Shown here: piece after piece, positions 8,805 to 16,123 of the stretch | Layout of the letters: each line of letters opens with the position of its first letter | How positions within the stretch are numbered: position 1 is the first letter of the stretch | Assembly: GCF_037991315.1 (NCBI RefSeq) | Contig: NZ_CP150300.1 | Location: forward strand, 4,898,001-4,962,000 | DNA from: Paenibacillus sp. FSL H8-0079 | Lineage (GTDB): Bacteria; Bacillota; Bacilli; Paenibacillales; Paenibacillaceae | Length of the DNA: 64,000 nucleotides | Direction: 5' to 3' | Position numbers and translations under genes: made by a program | The notes under the pieces: model-generated | Told to the model about the DNA's origin: nothing | Database searches by the model: none | Seen by the model: the letters and a program-made list of their open reading frames with translations, nothing else

Positions 8805-9863
8805 TTATAAGGCTTCTGATAGAATGCCTGACTTCAACGCCTGAAGCACCATTCCTCGTAACCCAGCATCGAAATCATGTTGGAACGAGTCCTGATGTAC
8901 AATCTCGGGCAACGACGGCATGGGGTGATCCTTCCCGTACTGTTTCCACGCCAAATCCAGCTCTTCTCTCTCCACCCGTTCCTGATAAATGACAATCTGG
9001 TGCGGGGCAACGACGGCATTAATCGTTTGCAAGATGTGACATACGTTCACTACAAAATCATCTTTGCTCATGTCACGGTGCCAATCAGGTGAATAAGGAA
9101 GATACTTGATCTCACCAAACATCCCGTTTTTCCCACGGATCATCTGTCCATTCAACATCATGCCCATACCCGGCGGGTATCGGTTCGGAAAATAAATTCC
9201 TGCTACACTCTGTTGCTTCATATCCGCATGCTGTGCACAGTATCCGCTAATTGCTGCATTCACATCATTCTCCACGAGAACCTTCAGTTGGAACTCGCTC
9301 TCGATCTCCCGTATCAGATGTGAATGGATAAGCTCTTCATGACTGCTCACCGTGATGTCCCCATCCACGGCTTGCCCCGGAATACCGATACCGATCATAT
9401 CAATGGAGGGATACTCCTTAATGAAACGTGCGATAAGTTGCAGCATATGCTGTTTATCAAAAGCAGGCAAGATGCTCTCTTCCTTCAACACAACCTTATT
9501 CTCCAGATTCATGACCGTTGCCGAAATCAACTCATGGCCTTTCATCTCTTTGATGTAAAGAACCAAAGCAAGCTTGAAGTTATAATTATATCGATATGCC
9601 TGAGCAGGACGACCGCCGTTAGAGGGAACCACTTTATCCTGGAACAACTCTCCGCCATCACATAATTCCTGAATCAGCGCATTAATGGTAACAACACTAA
9701 GATTGGTTAGTGAAGCTAATTGCGGTTTGGTCGCCGTTTCCATCTGCTGCATGACTTCACGCACATTATTCAAATTGATGTATTTCATCATTGTAGCGTT
9801 GGCTTTTTTCATAACCCTCTCGTTTCTACTCTGGTTCATTTGAGCCAAAGCAATGGTATGCAT
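8805..9863 (-). CDS. ROK family transcriptional regulator
   Basis: A 352-residue NagC/XylR-type protein. The N-terminus carries a winged helix-turn-helix (TKPQLASLTNLSVVTINALI, residues about 45-70), and the rest is a ROK fold with the IGIGIPGQAVDGDI and VLVENDVNAAISGY segments. These regulators bind sugars or sugar phosphates and control carbohydrate genes. The kinase-type motifs are degenerate, so it is probably a regulator only. The ribosome binding site GGAG is nine bases before ATG 9863. It lies upstream of the sugar O-acetyltransferase, which is the likely target or partner; no clear operator was found. Confidence 0.85.
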   Translation of the reverse strand: MHTIALAQMNQSRNERVMKKANATMMKYINLNNVREVMQQMETATKPQLASLTNLSVVTINALIQELCDGGELFQDKVVPSNGGRPAQAYRYNYNFKLALVLYIKEMKGHELISATVMNLENKVVLKEESILPAFDKQHMLQLIARFIKEYPSIDMIGIGIPGQAVDGDITVSSHEELIHSHLIREIESEFQLKVLVENDVNAAISGYCAQHADMKQQSVAGIYFPNRYPPGMGMMLNGQMIRGKNGMFGEIKYLPYSPDWHRDMSKDDFVVNVCHILQTINAVVAPHQIVIYQERVEREELDLAWKQYGKDHPMPSLPEIVHQDSFQHDFDAGLRGMVLQALKSGILSEAL

Positions 9864-9956
9864 GTAATTTTACTCCATATCATAACATACTCCCTTACTC
9901 GAACACATGAGTTCCATCGTGCTGGCAAAGGATCGAAATCGGCAGAGCTGCCTTGT

Positions 9957-10073
9957 TCACTCAAACAAATCATCCATCGACTTCACAGGTTTCACTTCCA
10001 TCGGTTGCTTTGACAAGGCCATACTTGCATAAGTACCTGCCCATATTATAACTGCCATAATAACGTAGACCAT
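9957..10073 (-). CDS. Small membrane protein, 38 residues
   Basis: A short gene with a good ribosome binding site (GGGAGG, nine bases before ATG). The peptide starts MVYVIMAVIIWAGTYASMAL, one transmembrane helix, and ends in a charged tail (VKPVKSMDDLFE). The balanced codon use and the clean hydrophobic-then-charged design support a real single-pass membrane peptide with its C-terminus most likely in the cytoplasm. It has its own upstream region, about 190 bases long with a dyad at 10155-10166, and lies 93 bases before the ROK regulator, so it may be the first gene of that transcript. No function is known to me. Confidence 0.6.
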   Translation of the reverse strand: MVYVIMAVIIWAGTYASMALSKQPMEVKPVKSMDDLFE

Positions 10074-10154
10074 CCATGCTCACCTCCCTGTTTCATGCGG
10101 ATTATGATTTTGCGATACTTATCACATGTGACTATTCTTATAGTTAATAAATAT

Positions 10155-10166
10155 ACTTTATAAAGT
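10155..10166. promoter_or_regulatory. AT-rich dyad upstream of the small membrane gene
   Basis: ACTTTATAAAGT is a perfect palindrome, extended on both sides with one mismatch (TATAC..GTGTA). It lies about 80 bases upstream of the 38-codon gene and could be an operator or part of a -10 region. The assignment is tentative. Confidence 0.3.
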
Positions 10167-10288
10167 GTATTACGTAAGTATGCGAGCATGGTCCTTTTTT
10201 GTCAATATGATTTGTCAGAATCCTTTTCAGTTCAAGAAACTAGTGGGAAGTACGAAAACATGCATTATTTCGGTGCCAATAGTAAATA

Positions 10289-10332
10289 GCTGCTATCAGG
10301 ATCATGTAGTTGATCCTGATAGCAGCCGTTTT
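10289..10332. terminator. Rho-independent terminator with 16-bp perfect stem
   Basis: GCTGCTATCAGGATCA (10289-10304) pairs perfectly with TGATCCTGATAGCAGC (10311-10326), followed by CGTTTT on the plus strand. It lies just after the minus-strand gene 10341-10808 and is a near copy of the hairpin at 8091-8132. Confidence 0.75.
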
Positions 10333-10340
10333 GTATATCA

Positions 10341-10808
10341 TTATAGAGCTGTTGTTTTCGAGTATTTCTGCTGTATGCCAGGCAATAAGGTCACAACCTG
10401 AATACCCACTCCCCATGCAAAATAGACCAAGTGAATGAGAGAGACATCCTGAATCCAGTACACCTGTGCCATAATCCAGATGATGAGAGCAAACCCCGTA
10501 TACAAGGAAAAGGCCCAAGCCCAATAGCGGTCAGAATAGAGATTCAGTCTCTCACCCAGCCCCCAATGAATGTAGCGGAAGAGCGAGATAGCAATCATTA
10601 TGGGCATCACGCCAAGTACCAGCAATAGGATGATCCCCGGGAACAAAAAACTGGCAAACGGGGAATTCCCCAACAAAGATGCGGGCAAATTCACCATACT
10701 TCCGGATGGGTCTATGATTAAAATGACGCCTCCAACAATCGCCCCAATCCCCAGCATTCCATGCATCAACATGAGTAACCACGATCTGCCTATACGCTGC
10801 TTCATCAT
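10341..10808 (-). CDS. Four-helix membrane protein of unknown function
   Basis: A 155-residue integral membrane protein with about four hydrophobic segments (near residues 8-32, 48-75, 93-113 and 123-143) and short loops; the C-terminus (IQQKYSKTTAL) is polar. The ribosome binding site GGAG lies ten bases before ATG 10808, and a second ATG follows directly. It appears to be a single-gene unit, closed by the hairpin at 10289 and divergent from the LexA-boxed small gene. I do not recognise the family; it resembles the many small uncharacterised Paenibacillus membrane proteins. Confidence 0.75.
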   Translation of the reverse strand: MMKQRIGRSWLLMLMHGMLGIGAIVGGVILIIDPSGSMVNLPASLLGNSPFASFLFPGIILLLVLGVMPIMIAISLFRYIHWGLGERLNLYSDRYWAWAFSLYTGFALIIWIMAQVYWIQDVSLIHLVYFAWGVGIQVVTLLPGIQQKYSKTTAL

Positions 10809-10956
10809 GAATGGCTCCTTCCGTTCTCTCGTTTCTCAACCTCATATATGGAGGATTATGCTCAAACCCTCTAGTACCATTCTCACACATGCCGCGTATT
10901 GTTCCTGTGCTTCTTTTCACTAAATTGATCTCGAAAATCATTCGTAATGGAAAAAC

Positions 10957-10985
10957 TTGATAAAAGAACGTACGTTCGGTATAAT
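10957..10985 (+). promoter_or_regulatory. Consensus promoter with LexA (DinR) box in the spacer
   Basis: TTGATA (10957-10962) and TATAAT (10980-10985) are 17 bases apart. The spacer contains the perfect palindrome GAACGTACGTTC (10966-10977), which matches the core of the Gram-positive SOS box CGAACRNRYGTTYC. LexA bound there would block RNA polymerase, so the downstream small gene should be DNA-damage inducible. Confidence 0.7.
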
Positions 10986-11015
10986 GAGATTATCCTGAAT
11001 AAGCGAGAGGCAGAT

Positions 11016-11216
11016 ATGGACGACAAATTTATTAAGGAATTACGCGAGATTAGTCGGGATGACAGACGAAGATCGGAATTCATGATTCAAGGCTTGAAGG
11101 AAACACTGCAAGAACGCAAAGAAGAAGGCATGCTCAAGCGCTGGATACGGCGTAAGAAAACAGAGAAGAAAATCTCTCAAAGATTTAATCAAGATCCCTA
11201 CTCGGATCAAAAGTAA
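11016..11216 (+). CDS. Small charged protein under a LexA-type box
   Basis: A 66-residue, strongly charged, probably alpha-helical protein (starts MDDKFIKELREISRDDRRRS; basic tail with WIRRKKTEKK). The start at 11016 follows GAGAGGCAGAT and lies downstream of the promoter at 10957-10985; an in-frame ATG at 10947 lies upstream of that promoter and cannot be on its transcript. The placement of a LexA box between -35 and -10 implies SOS control. The protein has no transmembrane segment, unlike the YneA-type cell-division inhibitors, and I recognise no domain. Possible roles are as a small damage-response factor or DNA-binding adaptor, but this is guesswork. Confidence 0.7.
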   Translation: MDDKFIKELREISRDDRRRSEFMIQGLKETLQERKEEGMLKRWIRRKKTEKKISQRFNQDPYSDQK

Positions 11217-11227
11217 CAACATAAAAA

Positions 11228-11246
11228 GGAGGCGGAATACGCCTCC
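11228..11246. terminator. Rho-independent terminator
   Basis: GGAGGCG (11228-11234) pairs with CGCCTCC (11240-11246). The tail is T-rich on the minus strand (TTTTTAT) and weaker on the plus strand. It closes the small SOS-type gene and may also end transcripts coming from 11484. The 11247-11483 stretch holds only one further stem-loop (AGCTAACT at 11370, AGTTAGCT at 11389). Confidence 0.65.
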
Positions 11247-11483
11247 CTTGCTATTTACATATTTGAATTATTTAGACTTTGTTAGTTTTGTGACTTAACC
11301 AATAATTTTGCCAAAATACACATTAATGCTTCCCATAGGTCTAATCCTAGCTGGACTTGGTTCCTGATAAGCTAACTTACCTGTTGCCAGTTAGCTATAT
11401 GATAAAAAGAGCAGCCTGCCAACCTGCAGTCTGCCCCGTGCTTTATGAACTAACGTTTCTCGTTAACTTATAAGTAAGGGTCT

Positions 11484-11942
11484 CTATAGCTCTTTTACCA
11501 TCTTCACAACTTCAATTTCATAATTTAAATGCTTATAGAAATTTACGGCACGAAGGTTATTGTTAAAGACATTCAGTATAAGCTGTCGATAGCCTTTTTG
11601 CCTTGACCACTCTTCTGCTTTGGTCATGAGTCCCTTGCCGACCCCTTTTCCTTCTCCTTGTGGAGAAACCGCAATCGCCACAATATAGCCTTGTTCTATA
11701 TCGTTCAATTTATCTTTATGCGGCTGTACTTCAAGGAAACCCAGTAGCTCTCCTGTTTCATCTTCCGCCACAAAAATCTCCGTACCAGGAGAAAGATTGT
11801 CTACTGATTCTTGGGCTAGGCTGAGCTGTGATTCTTCCATTTTGTCTGGATCACGCCAGCTCATCAGCTCAAAGTCCATAAATCGTAAAGCCAGACTTAC
11901 AATGAAATCTTTATCGGACTCTTGAAAAGCTCTAATCTGCAT
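11484..11942 (-). CDS. GNAT family N-acetyltransferase
   Basis: A 152-residue single-domain acetyltransferase using acetyl-CoA. The typical motif A is present (IVAIAVSPQGEGKGVGKGLM, matching the Q/R-x-x-G-x-G/A acetyl-CoA loop), followed by the conserved LNVFNNNLRAVNFYKHLNY segment. The N-terminal helix region carries a predicted acceptor-binding part (FQESDKDFIVSLALRFMD). A ribosome binding site AGGGGT precedes ATG 11942. It stands alone, so the acceptor, an amine or a protein N-terminus, cannot be told. Confidence 0.88.
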   Translation of the reverse strand: MQIRAFQESDKDFIVSLALRFMDFELMSWRDPDKMEESQLSLAQESVDNLSPGTEIFVAEDETGELLGFLEVQPHKDKLNDIEQGYIVAIAVSPQGEGKGVGKGLMTKAEEWSRQKGYRQLILNVFNNNLRAVNFYKHLNYEIEVVKMVKEL

Positions 11943-12006
11943 ACACTTACCCCTTATATATAATATAAATTATGGAATACCTGTTCTAATCTTAAAATTA
12001 ATGCCG

Positions 12007-12272
12007 TTATTTCTCCCAAAGCTCGACCAGTCGACCTTCAGAAACTTCATTCAAAATAAACTTTCCAAATTCACTAATCTCTTTTTTCTTTGCAAGAAGT
12101 ACACTAATCTGTTCAAGATGCTTCATAGTCTGGTTTAGATTATGTACTTGGAAATTTAACATCACTTGTTGTTCTGTTGGAAAATAACTGTCATTCTCGA
12201 TAAAGACTGTACCTTTTTTATAACTTCAAGATTCTTAGTTCTCCAAAATACTCCTCCGAAACCTTATATCAT
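12007..12272 (-). pseudogene. Decayed VOC (glyoxalase/bleomycin resistance) family gene
   Basis: Read on the minus strand, this stretch encodes recognisable pieces of a VOC protein. The start ATGATA is followed at once by a stop (TAA), then GFGGVFWRTKNLEVIKK, a typical beginning of the family. A frameshift and an internal deletion then lead to GTVFIENDSYFPTEQQ, VMLNFQVHNLNQTMKHLEQI and EVSEGRLVELWEK, the C-terminal half ending in the metal-binding Glu region. About 100 bases to both sides hold nothing else. The rest of the 11943-12469 gap is AT-rich and gene-free. Confidence 0.7.
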
Positions 12273-12378
12273 CGTATCTAAGTCCTGTTTATCATCAAAT
12301 TTTTAGCTATCCGATTACATTAAATATTCGAGGTTTAAATTAAAATACCTTTTTCAACTATTCTGCCCGTTAGTTGAA

Positions 12379-12406
12379 AGACAGCCGACTATTTAGCCGG
12401 CTGTCT
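12379..12406 (-). terminator. Hairpin after the cyclase gene
   Basis: AGACAGCCG pairs with CGGCTGTCT around a 10-nt loop, with a short T-rich tail on the minus strand. It lies 63 bases after the cyclase gene and is a likely but weak terminator. Confidence 0.5.
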
Positions 12407-12469
12407 GCTTGAGTATCATTCTGAGTTCTGTGCCGGATTTATCTATTTCAGCTTTTGATCTAGCTAGTT

Positions 12470-13207
12470 TTACGGCAAAATGGCAAAAGACCGGACTGGA
12501 AAACCAGAAGCTTTTTCCGCTTTGGGTACAATATTGAAAATAACAGCGCCCTTGGCCGGCACCTGATCCAGGTTTGTTAACAGCTCGACCTGGTATGTAT
12601 CCTGAGCAAGTACATAATATTCTGCCAGAAGTGCTCCATTCTTCTGATAATCTACCGCTGAATCCGTGTCAAAGGTTTCGTGACCAATGGCTTGTACCTT
12701 TCTTTCCTCAAATAAAAACATGAGCGCACTAACCGACCATCCAGGTGCATGACTGTTGCCCTTATCATCCTTGTTATCAAATGCTTCATGGCTGGGCCAA
12801 CGTTTGCTCCAGTCGGTATGTAAGGCTACGAAGCTTCCAGCCTCAATCACACCATGCTCTCTTTCAAATTCAAGAATGTGCTCCACATCCAGTGTGAAAT
12901 CCGGATTGTTCTGCACTTCAGCGGACTGGTCAATGACCACAAGTGGCAATACAAGCTCCTTCAAACCTAATTCATCCAGATACCTGGTATTCCGAACGAA
13001 GTGAATCGGCGCATCGAGATGTGTCCCGTATTGACCCGGGAACTTGAAGCTCTGGGCAAAGAAACCTTGATTGTGATCAAACAATGTATCGAATTGTGCT
13101 GCTTCAAATGCTGAAAAATGTGGAGAGTCTGGTCCAAATGTATGGGTCAGATCCACCCACTTCTTTTCTTTTAACAACTGAATGGCTTGAATGAGTTCGT
13201 TGGACAT
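12470..13207 (-). CDS. Cyclase family metal-dependent hydrolase (kynurenine formamidase-like)
   Basis: A 245-residue protein of the cyclase/kynurenine formamidase family (PF04199). It has the metal-binding signature GQYGTHLDAPIHF near residue 65, followed by the second conserved part FVALHTDWSKRW and a late HETFDTDSA with the acidic metal ligand. These enzymes hydrolyse N-formylkynurenine, isatin and other amides or lactams. The start at 13207 (MSNELIQ) is six to seven bases behind GAGGTGA; an upstream ATG at 13225 precedes that site. The gene stands alone upstream of an operator-like palindrome; no tryptophan-degradation genes are adjacent, so the substrate is open. Confidence 0.85.
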   Translation of the reverse strand: MSNELIQAIQLLKEKKWVDLTHTFGPDSPHFSAFEAAQFDTLFDHNQGFFAQSFKFPGQYGTHLDAPIHFVRNTRYLDELGLKELVLPLVVIDQSAEVQNNPDFTLDVEHILEFEREHGVIEAGSFVALHTDWSKRWPSHEAFDNKDDKGNSHAPGWSVSALMFLFEERKVQAIGHETFDTDSAVDYQKNGALLAEYYVLAQDTYQVELLTNLDQVPAKGAVIFNIVPKAEKASGFPVRSFAILP

Positions 13208-13358
13208 CCTAATCACCTCATGCACAGAATGGAATAAATTTCTCCTATTATATCTTATTCCACTACAATTGGGGAGAAGTCCCTATATTGGTTGGCAGGG
13301 TTATGTCCCAATCTCACTTTTTCTATTGGCATATCTGTTAATTATCAAATTTATAAAC

Positions 13359-13383
13359 TTCACTGACCGTAGTTGTCAGTGAA
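13359..13383. promoter_or_regulatory. Operator-like 9-bp inverted repeat
   Basis: TTCACTGAC at 13359-13367 is perfectly mirrored by GTCAGTGAA at 13375-13383, with a 7-base spacer. TATAAT follows at 13391-13396, so the dyad lies in the -35 region of the promoter of the DJ-1/PfpI gene and is likely the site of a dimeric regulator encoded elsewhere. Confidence 0.6.
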
Positions 13384-13438
13384 GTTAATTTATAATACAA
13401 GAGTAATCCATTCAATCATGAAAACAAAAGGAGCATGT

Positions 13439-14077
13439 ATGATGCAAACGAAGAACGTATATCTATATGTATTTGATACGATGGCAGACTGGGAGGTAGG
13501 TTATTTAACTGCTGAACTTAACTCGGGAAGGTATTTCAGGAAAGGTATTGAGCCTTTACAGGTCATAACCGTAGGTGTAGATAAACATCCGGTAACTTCC
13601 ATGGGGGGATTGAACATCCTTCCTCATATTTCTATTGATGAATGTACATTGAAAGGTGACGACGTCATCATTCTTCCAGGAGGAAACACCTGGATGGACA
13701 CCATCCATGATCCCCTATTGAAAAAAGTTGCTACCTCTATAGAAGAGGGTACGGTTATTGCGGCGATTTGCGGTGCCACCGTTGGACTTGCAAAAATGGG
13801 GTTACTGGACTCCAGACAGCATACAAGCAATGATTTAGAATACCTGAAGATGATATGTCCTAACTATACTGGAGAAACATATTATGAAACGGAGCCTGCA
13901 GTAACCGATGGAAATCTAGTTACTGCATCTGGAATAGCTCCGTTAGAATTTACAATGCATGTGTTGAAGCTGTTGAATGTCTTTGCACCAGAAACATTAC
14001 AGGCCTGGTACAATCTATATCAGACTCATCAGCCAACATACTTCTACGAGTTAATGAATTCTATTGCACCTGAATAA
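13439..14077 (+). CDS. DJ-1/PfpI family protein
   Basis: A 212-residue protein of the DJ-1/PfpI (type 1 glutamine amidotransferase-like) fold. The nucleophile elbow with the reactive cysteine is AAICGATVGLA, the oxyanion-side GG motif is ILPGGNTWMD, and an early acidic residue lies in WEVGYLTAEL. Members act as deglycases, chaperones or stress-response hydrolases. The ribosome binding site AAAGGAG precedes two adjacent ATGs (13439 and 13442); an upstream ATG at 13373 lies inside the promoter dyad. The last 17 bases overlap the 3' end of the convergent oxidoreductase gene. Confidence 0.85.
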   Translation: MMQTKNVYLYVFDTMADWEVGYLTAELNSGRYFRKGIEPLQVITVGVDKHPVTSMGGLNILPHISIDECTLKGDDVIILPGGNTWMDTIHDPLLKKVATSIEEGTVIAAICGATVGLAKMGLLDSRQHTSNDLEYLKMICPNYTGETYYETEPAVTDGNLVTASGIAPLEFTMHVLKLLNVFAPETLQAWYNLYQTHQPTYFYELMNSIAPE

Positions 14078-14987
14078 CAAGTTTCCCTCGGGTATGATGG
14101 GTTTCACTCTTCTCATGTGCTTCCCTTACTCCCTGTTGAGTTAGCGGATACGTTCCATCAATAATCGATTTGAGCTTGCCTTCCGCAGCCAGTTCAGCCA
14201 ACTGATCCAGTTGATCCCCTTTGGGCTCCATCATGAAGACGTTGGCCGTTACCCCGGCCTCTTTGGCAAGCTTCTCATCCGGTTGTTCCACCAAGGATAC
14301 CAGATGGCCACCAGACTTCAACACCTTGAAGCTGTCGCGCTGAATATCGCCGCCCATCGTATCAAGGACAACATCATAACCGGAGAGAATCTCCGAGAAA
14401 TCTTCTTTTTTATAATTGATAAAATGATCCACACCCAACGAACGAAGCAACGCTTCGTTTGATTCACTCGCCGTGGAAGCCACTTCAGCGCCGAGGGACT
14501 TGGCAATCTGAATGGCATACGTTCCCACACCACCTGCACCAGCATGAATGAGTACCTTCTGCCCTTTGCCTAAACGTCCGTGATCCACGAGGGCCTGCCA
14601 TGCCGTCATCGCCGCCAGCGGGATCGCTGCTGCTTCCTCGAAACTCAGTTTCTCCGGTATACGGGCAATAATATCCGCATCGACAGCAACATATTCTGCA
14701 TAGGTTCCGAATTGACGAGGACGCGCAAACACCCGATCACCTTCTCTGAACCTGATGACATTCGAGCCAACTTCAGCCACCGTGCCAGCAACATCGCCGC
14801 CCAAAATCAACGGAAAATTCTCCGCTGCCTCTTTCATATCGCCTTGTCTGATTTTGAAGTCCACCGGGTTTACCGACGTGGCATGCGTTCGAATTAGCAC
14901 CTGATTCACTCCACACGCCGGCTTGGCTACTTCCTGTTCCTTCAATTGTTCCGCTCCACCAAATTCCTCAATCACAATTGCTTTCAT
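14061..14987 (-). CDS. NADP-dependent medium-chain oxidoreductase (quinone oxidoreductase/zinc-type MDR)
   Basis: A 308-residue MDR-superfamily protein with an N-terminal GroES-like domain (SVNPVDFKIRQGDMK) and the typical NADPH-binding Rossmann motif VLIHAGAGGVGTYAIQIAKS near residue 140. Zinc ligands are absent, as in quinone oxidoreductases. It should reduce quinones, enones or similar electrophiles. The start at 14987 (MKAIVIEEFGG) is the family's usual start; the track upstream to 15008 lacks a better ribosome binding site. It converges with the DJ-1 gene, and the two share a stress or detoxification flavour. Confidence 0.88.
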   Translation of the reverse strand: MKAIVIEEFGGAEQLKEQEVAKPACGVNQVLIRTHATSVNPVDFKIRQGDMKEAAENFPLILGGDVAGTVAEVGSNVIRFREGDRVFARPRQFGTYAEYVAVDADIIARIPEKLSFEEAAAIPLAAMTAWQALVDHGRLGKGQKVLIHAGAGGVGTYAIQIAKSLGAEVASTASESNEALLRSLGVDHFINYKKEDFSEILSGYDVVLDTMGGDIQRDSFKVLKSGGHLVSLVEQPDEKLAKEAGVTANVFMMEPKGDQLDQLAELAAEGKLKSIIDGTYPLTQQGVREAHEKSETHHTRGKLVIQVQ

Positions 14988-15182
14988 TAGAGATCCCAGC
15001 CTTTCCATTGGATTATCGTTATGCTCTCTCCCTTCATTACCCTTTCCCGGCGATCACTTGACCTATTCATTCAAGAATTCAAAGAAGGTGGTGCTCACAT
15101 TTCAGTTCAAGAACCATGATATAATGTCGATTATCGATTAGGTTTAACCTTTACCCAATAACTAAACAAGCGAGGTAACACG

Positions 15183-16061
15183 ATGGAAGTAGAAGTCAGT
15201 ACATTACATTCATTTTCGGACAAGGTTCTTGGCGGAAACCCCGCAGGCGTTGTTCTACAAGCAGCGCATTTATCTGATTCCCAGATGCAGGAGATTGCCA
15301 GACAAGTCGGTTTTTCAGAGACAGCATTTGTTATGCCGTCGGATCAGGCTGACTTCAAAGTACGTTACTTCACCCCAAGTGATGAAGTGGATCTATGTGG
15401 ACATGCAACAATTGCTTTATTTTATCTAATGAAGACACAACAGCTCGTTGATGTTGGTACATACACATTGGAGACACTGGCGGGAATTCTTGAGGTTGTT
15501 ATCGAAGTCAATGGAGAAGTCTATCTGTCTCAGACGCTGCCGGAGTTTGGGAAGATCGTGGATCGACAGCAGATTGCCGATTCGTTACGTATTTCTATGG
15601 CGGATCTGAATGCCGAACTACCTGTACAGATCGTATCTACCGGACTACCCGATATCCTGATAGCCGTTAAAGATACTGATGTTCTGACCAAAATCGACCC
15701 TGACTTCCAGCGTATCACTGAAATATGTAAGGCTCATCATGCCGTAGGTTATCATGTGTTTACACTCGAATCAGATGCTGAGGACGTTCTGGCAGAATGC
15801 CGTAATTTTGCACCGCTTTATGATATACCGGAAGAGAGCGCGACGGGCACATCCAATGGTGCAATGCTCTGTTATTTATCCCAGTACAACCAGCTTACAG
15901 ATCCTCATCTTCACACGTACACGATCAGACAAGGGTATACCATGAACCGCCCCTCTGAGATCCGAGCCAGATTAACTTTGGACAATTCCAATGAAATCAC
16001 ACAGATTCAGGTTGGAGGTAGCGCAGTTCATATCAAAAATATCCTAATTCACCTCCCTTAG
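15183..16061 (+). CDS. PhzF family isomerase
   Basis: A 292-residue PhzF-type protein with two similar domains of the diaminopimelate-epimerase fold. The first has FGGNPAG-like LGGNPAGVVLQ and FSETAFV with the catalytic Glu equivalent, then FTPSDEVDLCGHATIAL; the second has the ATGTSNGAMLCYL segment. PhzF catalyses a proton-shift isomerisation in phenazine synthesis, but most homologues outside phenazine clusters have unknown substrates, and no phenazine genes are here. The ribosome binding site GCGAGGTAACACG precedes ATG 15183. The stop codon lies inside the following terminator stem. Confidence 0.88.
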   Translation: MEVEVSTLHSFSDKVLGGNPAGVVLQAAHLSDSQMQEIARQVGFSETAFVMPSDQADFKVRYFTPSDEVDLCGHATIALFYLMKTQQLVDVGTYTLETLAGILEVVIEVNGEVYLSQTLPEFGKIVDRQQIADSLRISMADLNAELPVQIVSTGLPDILIAVKDTDVLTKIDPDFQRITEICKAHHAVGYHVFTLESDAEDVLAECRNFAPLYDIPEESATGTSNGAMLCYLSQYNQLTDPHLHTYTIRQGYTMNRPSEIRARLTLDNSNEITQIQVGGSAVHIKNILIHLP

Positions 16062-16074
16062 TGGGAGGTGTTTT
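16050..16074 (+). terminator. Rho-independent terminator overlapping the PhzF stop codon
   Basis: CACCTCC (16050-16056) pairs with GGAGGTG (16064-16070), followed by TTTT. The TAG stop of the gene lies in the loop. Confidence 0.8.
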
Positions 16075-16123
16075 CCATACTCACCATATAAAAACTATCT
16101 ATACGAAGGAATTTCAAGGCTGG

